Part shown: positions 57,934 to 64,000 of the stretch, piece after piece | Position numbering within the stretch: the first letter of the stretch is position 1 | Layout of the letters: each line of letters opens with the position of its first letter | Origin: PALSA-911 sp963743035 | GTDB lineage: Bacteria > Pseudomonadota > Alphaproteobacteria > Acetobacterales > Acetobacteraceae | Length of the DNA stretch: 64,000 nt | Direction of reading: 5' to 3' | Assembly: GCA_963743035.1 (NCBI GenBank) | Contig: CAVUOB010000012.1 | Coordinates: 62,001-126,000 of the forward strand | Position numbers and translations under genes: made by a program | Notes under the pieces: model-generated | The model's database searches: none | What the model was told of the DNA's origin: nothing | What the model saw: the letters and a program-made list of their open reading frames with translations, nothing else

Positions 57934-58866
57934 CTAGTTCCCGACCCGAAGAGCCTGAACCACGGCGGGTCCTCCAACCACGAGAAATACGCATGGAAGG
58001 ATAAAGACCACCATGGGAAGCGTCAGCAGCACACCCAGGCGCGCCGCCCTGGCTTCGAACCGCGTCAAACTGTCCTGCCGGATTTCTGCCGAGAGCGTGC
58101 GCATCGACTGCGTCAGCGGCGTGCCGTATTGCATGGATTGAACAAGTGTCGTCCCGAGGCGCGTCAGTCCCTCGATCCCGGTGCGCGACCCCATGTTCAA
58201 CAATGCCACCCGGCTGTCGGCCATGAGGTTCAGTTCATTGGCGGTGATCGCCATCTCCATGCCGATGTCCTGGTTTCCTTGTTGCAGTTCTTCCGCGACC
58301 CGCGCGATCGCGGCGCTGAGGCCCAGGCCTGCCTGCGTGCAAATCACCAGCAGGTCCAACGCATCCGGCAAGCCTCGCTCCACACGTTGGAGGTAGCGCT
58401 TGTGTCGATAACGCACAATGGTATCCGGCAACAGCATCCCGGCTATGGCCGCGGCAGTCGGGATCACGAAGGACAGCATGGGCGGAAGCGACATCCCCCG
58501 GAGCGCCAGTGACGCCAGCAATGGAAAGCCGACAAGCAGGCAAATCTTGCTGCCGACGAAGGTTTCCAGACCGTTCCGTCCAGGCAACCCCGCCGAGACC
58601 AGCGTCATTTCCAGTTCCGCCCGCGTGCGGGAGGACAGCAGTCCCGTGCGCAGGATCAACTGGCCGAGCGCCGTAACCATACCCCGCCAGGCGCGACGAA
58701 CCGCTTCCTGCTCGGTCGCGGCCGGGGCGGGCGTGAGCCCTCGGCTCATTTGCACGCGCGCGGCCAGACGCTGCTGGCGGCGAAGCAGCCTGAGCAGTAT
58801 CCACGCCGCGGCCAACAGCAGCAGGGTTCCGGCGCCGGTGATGCCGAGCAGCCAGACCCTGTTCAC
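57934..58866 (-). CDS. tadC: TadC-like inner-membrane platform protein
   Basis: A 310-residue type II secretion F-domain protein: N-terminal helix (VWLLGITGAGTLLLLAAAWI), the F-domain (RGLPDALDLLVICTQAGLGL, RVAEELQQGNQDIGMEMAIT, MADSRVALLNMGSRTGIEGL) and a C-terminal helix (RLGVLLTLPMVVFILPCVFL). GTG at 58866 overlaps the stop of tadB (GTGA). It forms the assembly platform together with TadB, moved by the TadA ATPase. Confidence 0.9.
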   Translation of the reverse strand: MNRVWLLGITGAGTLLLLAAAWILLRLLRRQQRLAARVQMSRGLTPAPAATEQEAVRRAWRGMVTALGQLILRTGLLSSRTRAELEMTLVSAGLPGRNGLETFVGSKICLLVGFPLLASLALRGMSLPPMLSFVIPTAAAIAGMLLPDTIVRYRHKRYLQRVERGLPDALDLLVICTQAGLGLSAAIARVAEELQQGNQDIGMEMAITANELNLMADSRVALLNMGSRTGIEGLTRLGTTLVQSMQYGTPLTQSMRTLSAEIRQDSLTRFEARAARLGVLLTLPMVVFILPCVFLVVGGPAVVQALRVGN

Positions 58867-59825
58867 GACAGGCTTTTCTTGATGATGGTGCGCATGGTGA
58901 GCGCCCCGCAGGCAAGCAGGAGAAAGGCAGCGCCAAGGATCGCCCGGCCCGTGCTGGTGGTGAACAATACCCCGATATAGCCGGGATTGAGCGCCCACAG
59001 CCCGGCTCCCATCACGACCGGCAGACCGCCGAGGATCATGGCGCTCGTTCTGGCCTCGGCAGATAGCGCGCGCCCGCGTTCCCGAAGGGCGAGGCGCTTG
59101 CGGATCAGGTCCGCCAGGTTTTCCAGGGTCTCGGTCAGCGTGCCGCCCGTCTGGGCCTGTAGAGCGATGACGGTCGAGAAGAAGCTGTACTCCGTCAGAC
59201 CGTTGCGCAAACCCATTTCAGCCACGGCGTCGTCCAGCGGCTTGCCGACGGCGACGTCATTGGCAAGCCGGTCGAATTCAAGCGATGTCGGGGCCGGTGC
59301 CTCGCGCGCTATGCCGGTTATCGCGCCGAGCACCGGGATTCCCACACGAACCGACCGCACCATCATGGCGAGCGCGTCAGGGAATTGTTGGATCAGCATC
59401 TCACGCCGACGTGCGATGACCGAACCAAAGAACAGGCGGCACGATGCGACCCATATCGCTGGCACACTGACGAAGCCCAGCGGACCCAGGATGTCGGCGA
59501 CGAAATTTCCGACAACCCAGGCCACGACAAAGGTCACACCCAGTACGATCCCCCAGTGCACCGGATATTGGTCCAGCCTGTCGGGATTGAAGGCAAATAT
59601 CGAGGCTGCCATCTCGGCAAGAGACCGGTCCTTTGCCGGAGCCGGACGGAAGGCTTGAATCTCCACTGCCCGGCTCTTTCGGTAAGGTGCGACAACCTGG
59701 TGCAGCCGGAGTGCAACCTTCTGCCTGCGCGCCTGCGCCTGGGAGACCAGCAGCGCGCCGATCCCCAATCCGATGAGGCTCAGGCAAGACAGTGCCACAA
59801 GTATCCAGGGCAGCCCCCCCGTCAT
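58863..59825 (-). CDS. tadB: TadB-like inner-membrane platform protein
   Basis: A 320-residue F-domain protein: two N-terminal helices (MTGGLPWILVALSCLSLIGL; VHWGIVLGVTFVVAWVVGNF), the GSPII_F region (IQQFPDALAMMVRSVRVGIP, VLGAITGIAREAPAPTSLEF, FFSTVIALQAQTGGTLTETL), and a C-terminal helix pair. ATG at 59825 overlaps the tadA stop by ATGA. Length and order are standard for tad loci. Confidence 0.9.
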   Translation of the reverse strand: MTGGLPWILVALSCLSLIGLGIGALLVSQAQARRQKVALRLHQVVAPYRKSRAVEIQAFRPAPAKDRSLAEMAASIFAFNPDRLDQYPVHWGIVLGVTFVVAWVVGNFVADILGPLGFVSVPAIWVASCRLFFGSVIARRREMLIQQFPDALAMMVRSVRVGIPVLGAITGIAREAPAPTSLEFDRLANDVAVGKPLDDAVAEMGLRNGLTEYSFFSTVIALQAQTGGTLTETLENLADLIRKRLALRERGRALSAEARTSAMILGGLPVVMGAGLWALNPGYIGVLFTTSTGRAILGAAFLLLACGALTMRTIIKKSLS

Positions 59826-61225
59826 ACCGTTTCTCCGGCCATGGCGGCAGCCCAGGCCCGGTCGAGCCCGAAATAGGCCAATCGTTCCTGAAAGCCTGGC
59901 GGCAGCCGGTTGACCCTGTACTGGCCGAACAGCCTCCCATCGGGCCCTTCCCCCTGGAGTTCGAACTGGAAGATGTCGTTCATCAGGATCATGTCGCCCT
60001 CGATGCCGCATATCTCGGTTACCTGAGTGATGCGGCGACCACCGTCGCGATGGCGCTCTACCTGGACCACGAGATCGACGGAGCTGACAATCTGGCTGCG
60101 GATCGCCTGCGAGGGCAGACCCATGGATCCCATCTGCACCATGTTCTCGATGCGTGCCATGGCGTCACGCGTATTATTGGCGTGGATCGTGGACATGCTG
60201 CCGTCATGGCCGGTGTTCATCGCCTGGAGCATGTCGAACGCCTCGCCGCCACGGACCTCGCCGATAATGATGCGGTCCGGGCGCATTCGCAGCGCATTGC
60301 GCACCAGGTCACGCTGGGTGACCTCACCCCGCCCTTCCAGGCTCAAGGGGCGCGTTTCCAGGCGCACGACATGCGGTTGTTGCAACTGCAGTTCTGCCGC
60401 GTCCTCCACCGTGACGACGCGTTCGCCGGCATCGATCAAGCGGGACAGGGCATTCATCAGCGTGGTCTTGCCCGAACCGGTGCCGCCGGAAATGATAATA
60501 TTGAGCCGTGCGCGGGAGGCCAACTCCAGCACCCGTGCCACCTGAGGCGTAAGCGCCCCAAAGCCCACCAGCTGGGCGAAATCCATCACCTTCTTGCCGA
60601 ACTTGCGGATCGAGACATAGGGTCCGTCCAGCGCCAAAGGCGGAAAGACGATGTTGACGCGGGAGCCATCCTTCAGCCTGGCGTCCACCATGGGGCTGGC
60701 CTCGTCGATGCGGCGGCCGATCCCGGCAGCGATTCGCTGGCAGACATTGATCAGATGCCCGGTGTCGCGGAAGCGTGCATTCGACAGAAATACCTTGCCC
60801 CGGCGTTCGACGAAGACCTTCTGGGGGCCGTTCACCATGATGTCGTTGATCGCGTCGTCTGCAAGCAAGGGCTCGAGCGGCCCGAGACCCTGAATATCGT
60901 TGACGAGGTCCTGCGCCAGTTCGCGCTGTTCGCGGGCGTTCAGCTGCACGCGCCGTTCCGTGGCGATCTCGGAGATCAGGCGCTCGATGTCATCCGTCAG
61001 CCGCTCGCTCGGCATGCCGGCGATGGCGGAAGGTTCCAGGCGCTTGAGACAGAGGGTCCGCAGCTCGACAATGGCGGATAACGGAGCCTGACGGGCGGCT
61101 TCAACCTGACGGTCGGGCTCCGGCGCCGCCGCCGGCCTATCATGCGGTGTTCGGCGCAAGCCGTCCGCCGTACCGGACGGCTGCTCTCGTTTGCCAAAGC
61201 GCGCGACAGGCAGCGGGAAGTTCAT
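59822..61225 (-). CDS. tadA: TadA/CpaF-family pilus ATPase
   Basis: A 467-residue secretion ATPase of the CpaF type. The Walker A motif is IIISGGTGSGKTTLMNALSR, the Asp box RVVTVEDAAELQLQQPHVVR, Walker B and His box RIIIGEVRGGEAFDMLQAMN and GHDGSMSTIHANNTRDAM. The N-terminal part VNGPQKVFVERRGKVFLSN and IAAGIGRRIDEASPMVDARL is family-typical. It powers pilus extension and retraction. ATG at 61225 overlaps the CpaE-like stop (ATGA). Confidence 0.95.
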   Translation of the reverse strand: MNFPLPVARFGKREQPSGTADGLRRTPHDRPAAAPEPDRQVEAARQAPLSAIVELRTLCLKRLEPSAIAGMPSERLTDDIERLISEIATERRVQLNAREQRELAQDLVNDIQGLGPLEPLLADDAINDIMVNGPQKVFVERRGKVFLSNARFRDTGHLINVCQRIAAGIGRRIDEASPMVDARLKDGSRVNIVFPPLALDGPYVSIRKFGKKVMDFAQLVGFGALTPQVARVLELASRARLNIIISGGTGSGKTTLMNALSRLIDAGERVVTVEDAAELQLQQPHVVRLETRPLSLEGRGEVTQRDLVRNALRMRPDRIIIGEVRGGEAFDMLQAMNTGHDGSMSTIHANNTRDAMARIENMVQMGSMGLPSQAIRSQIVSSVDLVVQVERHRDGGRRITQVTEICGIEGDMILMNDIFQFELQGEGPDGRLFGQYRVNRLPPGFQERLAYFGLDRAWAAAMAGETV

Positions 61226-62532
61226 GGCTTGCGCCGGAACAGGCGCCAGCCATGCCGGACACTGTCTTCCACTTTGGCCGGCCCCGAGGCCGCGGTGGAA
61301 TCGAGCATTCCAACAAAGGCAACGCGGCGGGCCAATTCCAGAATGCCGTTGCGAAATCCGCTGCTGCTGGCCGTCGCCATCTCCCCCATCGTGGCGGCGG
61401 CCGCCACCTGGCGCGGCAGATCCGGCACGACGACATCGACCTTGACGGCAAGCGCATCCTCCACCTCGCGGCGCGACAGGCTGCCCGGACTCCCCAGCCG
61501 GTTCAGCACGATCACCGGACGCTGCGCCGAAGCCGCCCTTGTCGACAGAGGCAGCAGGCGCAGCGCCGCACGAACCGACGCAAGCGTGGGTGACATGACC
61601 AGCACACGCTGGTGCGGAAGTTCCAACAGATCGCTATAAAGAGGCCCTTGTCTGAACGGGGCGTCGGCGACGATAAAGTTGTACCGCCGGCGGAGTGCGG
61701 CGAGCAGGCTGGGGATGGCGCCCGACGCGTAATTCAGCTCGCTGGTCAACGCCTCCTCGCCGGCGAGTACGTGCAGGCGCTCTGCGGCCGGCTGCGCGGC
61801 CCGTTCCGCCAGCAGCGCGTCGATCCGTTCGGGCGCCTCCAGGGCCATTCGAAGCCCGGGACCCGGCTTGATATTCAGCAGGAAAGAGACGTCGCCCAGA
61901 TACAAATCCGGATCCAGCAAAATAGTATGCCGGCGCATCGACACGCCGAAATGCCCCGCCAGGTTCACGGCCAGCGTGGTGGCGCCCACCCCCCCGCGGA
62001 CACCGGTGATGACGACCAGGCGGCCGCCCTGCACGCCCTCGGCCGCGTGGGGTTGACCGGCCACCAGCGCGCCAAAATGACGGGCCACCTTGTCATTGGT
62101 CAGCGGCTTGGAAAGGTAGTCGTGCGCGCCCAGGCCCCGGGTAACCTCACGATAGAAATCGACGCTGTCCAACTCCCCGATCACCAGCACGCAGACATCC
62201 GGCTCGACCACATTCGACAACTCGACGAGCGCGGTCAGCGGCTGATCCTCGCCGCTTATGTCCACCACCAGGACGCGGGGGGTCGTGGCCTTCTGCATCC
62301 AGGCGATCGCGGCACGGATCCCGCCGCGGCGCACATCGAGCTCGCCCGGCATGACATCCGCCAGTCCGTCGCAAAGCGCCGCTTCCGAGGCCGCATCGGT
62401 AACGAAGGCGATAAACGCGGCGCGGTCATGGCGGGCCGCCTGGCGATCGCTCGATCTGCGGGCCGGCACCGAGGCTTCCGGATACGCCCCCGGATCGCTC
62501 GGCAACGCGGTAAGGCTGATATCGTCAGGCAT
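61222..62532 (-). CDS. cpaE: CpaE/TadZ-like pilus localisation ATPase
   Basis: A 436-residue protein with an N-terminal receiver-like domain (ALVELSNVVEPDVCVLVIGE; ahead of it a variable arm) and a ParA/MinD-type ATPase with the deviant Walker A VITGVRGGVGATTLAVNLAG and ILLDPDLYLGDVSFLLNIKP. TadZ proteins place the pilus machine at the pole or membrane. The receiver lacks a clear phosphoacceptor context. It follows the small CpaD-like gene by 3 bases and leads into tadA by ATGA. Confidence 0.9.
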   Translation of the reverse strand: MPDDISLTALPSDPGAYPEASVPARRSSDRQAARHDRAAFIAFVTDAASEAALCDGLADVMPGELDVRRGGIRAAIAWMQKATTPRVLVVDISGEDQPLTALVELSNVVEPDVCVLVIGELDSVDFYREVTRGLGAHDYLSKPLTNDKVARHFGALVAGQPHAAEGVQGGRLVVITGVRGGVGATTLAVNLAGHFGVSMRRHTILLDPDLYLGDVSFLLNIKPGPGLRMALEAPERIDALLAERAAQPAAERLHVLAGEEALTSELNYASGAIPSLLAALRRRYNFIVADAPFRQGPLYSDLLELPHQRVLVMSPTLASVRAALRLLPLSTRAASAQRPVIVLNRLGSPGSLSRREVEDALAVKVDVVVPDLPRQVAAAATMGEMATASSSGFRNGILELARRVAFVGMLDSTAASGPAKVEDSVRHGWRLFRRKP

Positions 62533-62535
62533 GAA

Positions 62536-62832
62536 CTACTGCCCCCCTGCCGCAGCACCGCCACCGCCGCCGCCAGGCGGTGCGGCGCCGGCGGTGCTGA
62601 GCAGCGGTTTCGTCCGGTCCAGCCAAACCCGATCGACGGCAGTGCCAGCCTCGCGGGCGTCGGTCCGATTCGCGCCTCGTCCACGGATCAGGTCATGCGG
62701 GTCGGCCACCATCGCCGCGATGTTTCCCGCATTGGCCCCTGCGGGGTACCAGACATCGTTGCGCCGATACGGATCGGCGTCTTCGCAGCCGGCCAGCAGA
62801 AGCAACGCCAATGCGAGGCTGATGCGCGTCAT
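62536..62832 (-). CDS. CpaD-like small lipoprotein of the pilus locus
   Basis: A 98-residue lipoprotein: signal peptide and lipobox MTRISLALALLLLAGCEDAD, then an Asn/Asp-rich middle (VWYPAGANAGNIAAMVADPH; DLIRGRGANRTDAREAGTAV) and a Gly-rich tail. CpaD proteins in Caulobacter are about twice this size; only the segment AGNIAAMVADPHDL matches. Overlaps the secretin stop by ATGA. Position between secretin and CpaE is that of cpaD. Confidence 0.7.
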   Translation of the reverse strand: MTRISLALALLLLAGCEDADPYRRNDVWYPAGANAGNIAAMVADPHDLIRGRGANRTDAREAGTAVDRVWLDRTKPLLSTAGAAPPGGGGGGAAAGGQ

Positions 62833-64000
62833 TGGACGATGAATCCGGCATCCCCGGGAATACGCAGCCGAACCGGTGGAGCGCCCGGTTGGCCAACCTG
62901 GCGCGCGAGCAGGATGCGCTCCAGATCCGTCGGCGGGGTGAACCCGTCCGTCGGCAGCTGCAGCGACGCGACATCGTTGACCGGCTTCACCACAAAGGGC
63001 GTGACCAGTATCACCAGTTCGGTTTCGTCGCGTTGGAAAGAACTCGACCGGAACAGCGCGCCCAGAACAGGGATGTTGGAGAGGAACGGCAGGCCGCTGA
63101 TGGCCTGTTTGCTGGTGTCCATCAGCAGGCCGGCGATGGCGAAGCTTTGGCCGCTGCCCAGCTCCACGGTGGTCTCGGCCCGGCGCACGAGCAGTGCGGG
63201 AACCTGAATGGCGGAGTTGCCGGCGGACAGCGTCACCGCGCCCTGAGTGGTAAGCTGGCTGACCTCCGGATTGACATGCAGATTGATGTGCCCGTCGCTG
63301 AAAACCGTGGGAAGGAAAGCCAGCGTGATGCCGTATTTCTTGAACTCGATCGTTACCTGGCCTTGCGACTGGCCGACCGGTATCGGGAATTCGCCGCCAA
63401 CCAGGAAGCTGGCCGGCTGGCCGCTCATGACGGTCAGATTTGGCTCCGCAAGGATATGCGCCAGATTGTCCTGCGCCAGCGCGTCGATGATCCCATTGAA
63501 ACCGGCCCCCTGACAGGCAATGCTGCCCGGCACGCCGGCAACACAGGGCAGCGCCAGGGCTCCATTGGCCGCCAGTGACAGGGCCGGAAGCTTGGCAATG
63601 CTGCCGATCGTGCCGAGCGCCTGCCAGTTGACCCCGAGGTTCCGCACCACCTCGCGCGACATTTCGGCGATCCGCACGCGCAACGTGACCTGCATCGTGG
63701 ATTGCACGGTGAGCTGATTATCGACCGCCTGGTTCTCCCCCACATAGCCGCGGGCGATCGCCATCGCCTGCGCGGCATCGGCCGGGCTGTTCACCTGGCC
63801 GCTCAGCAGCAGGCCCTTTGCCTGCGCCTGCGCCTTCACCCGGCTGCCTGGCAGCAGCCGGGCGATGGCGGCCTGCGCCTCGATTGCCCCGAACATGGAA
63901 GGCTGGACCGTCACCTCGTATTGCGCGATCTGATGTCCGTCCGCGTCCATGGCTGCGACCGTGGTCCGGCCCGCGCCGACGCCGAACACGAACAGGCTGG
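62829..64000 (-). CDS. cpaC: CpaC/RcpA-type secretin, 5' part outside the window
   Basis: At least 390 residues of the outer-membrane secretin of the Flp pilus. An N-terminal BON-like domain (IARLLPGSRVKAQAQAKGLL, LSGQVNSPADAAQAMAIARG) and N1 region (QVTLRVRIAEMSREVVRNLG) lead to the secretin barrel (EPNLTVMSGQPASFLVGGEF, VTIEFKKYGITLAFLPTVFS, and SFQRDETELVILVTPFVVKP). The frame continues past base 64000, so the start codon lies to the right. It is followed in operon order by cpaD, cpaE, tadA, tadB, tadC, tadD, tadG and two tadE-like genes. Confidence 0.93.
   Translation of the reverse strand, partial: SLFVFGVGAGRTTVAAMDADGHQIAQYEVTVQPSMFGAIEAQAAIARLLPGSRVKAQAQAKGLLLSGQVNSPADAAQAMAIARGYVGENQAVDNQLTVQSTMQVTLRVRIAEMSREVVRNLGVNWQALGTIGSIAKLPALSLAANGALALPCVAGVPGSIACQGAGFNGIIDALAQDNLAHILAEPNLTVMSGQPASFLVGGEFPIPVGQSQGQVTIEFKKYGITLAFLPTVFSDGHINLHVNPEVSQLTTQGAVTLSAGNSAIQVPALLVRRAETTVELGSGQSFAIAGLLMDTSKQAISGLPFLSNIPVLGALFRSSSFQRDETELVILVTPFVVKPVNDVASLQLPTDGFTPPTDLERILLARQVGQPGAPPVRLRIPGDAGFIVQ

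Overview
The window is GC-rich chromosomal DNA of a proteobacterium, most likely an alphaproteobacterium of the Rhodospirillales/Acetobacteraceae type. This is inferred from the protein families, the dense GC-rich extragenic palindromes, a FixLJ/FixK-like regulatory set and a Caulobacter-style tad/cpa pilus locus; no rRNA or tRNA gene is present to settle it.

Layout. Positions 1-9.5 kb are core chromosome: a broken glycine-zipper gene, trmB, metK, dapB, an FMN-binding oxidoreductase, two tandem 2OG-Fe(II) oxygenases, asd, an isoaspartyl peptidase and mmsA. From 9.5 to 54 kb the DNA is accessory and full of IS debris (IS6, IS3, IS110, IS30, IS256, IS5 and IS1380-like pieces, many nested, truncated or frameshifted). 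It starts at a remnant of a large serine recombinase. From 54 kb to the right edge is an intact tad/cpa (Flp pilus) operon on the minus strand, which leaves the window inside the secretin gene.

The accessory region holds several cargo blocks. (1) 11.2-31 kb is a stress and redox block: HdeD, peroxiredoxin, DsbA-like protein, BON protein, UBP zinc finger, carboxymuconolactone decarboxylase-like protein, quinol monooxygenase-like protein, aldo/keto reductase, two DJ-1/PfpI proteins, Hsp20 and glutathione-independent formaldehyde dehydrogenase. Beside it sits its probable control set: PAS histidine kinase, FixJ-like regulator, Crp/Fnr (FixK-like) regulator, a second kinase and a LuxR-type regulator. 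Palindromes of the form TTGA[T/C]-N4-[A/G]TCAA occur in the intergenic regions of this block and in front of the 2OG-oxygenase operon, six in all, which points to one FixK/FNR-type regulon. One of them precedes a candidate small RNA with an anti-Shine-Dalgarno hairpin loop and a strong terminator (19769-19825). (2) 32.4-35.1 kb is a three-gene dehydrogenase operon. (3) 36.7-45.7 kb is a tightly coupled operon whose content and order match the furan-acid pathway hmfABCDEF (molybdenum hydroxylase subunits, CoA ligase, enoyl-CoA hydratase-like hydrolase, UbiD decarboxylase) behind an AraC regulator. (4) 48.7-52.5 kb contains PIG-L deacetylase, NodS-like methyltransferase, family-2 glycosyltransferase and a divergently oriented acyl-CoA-dehydrogenase-like gene with a small coupled ORF; this looks like an uncharacterised glycoconjugate pathway.

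All coordinates and motifs were read by eye. Family assignments come from recognised motifs and were not searched against a database.
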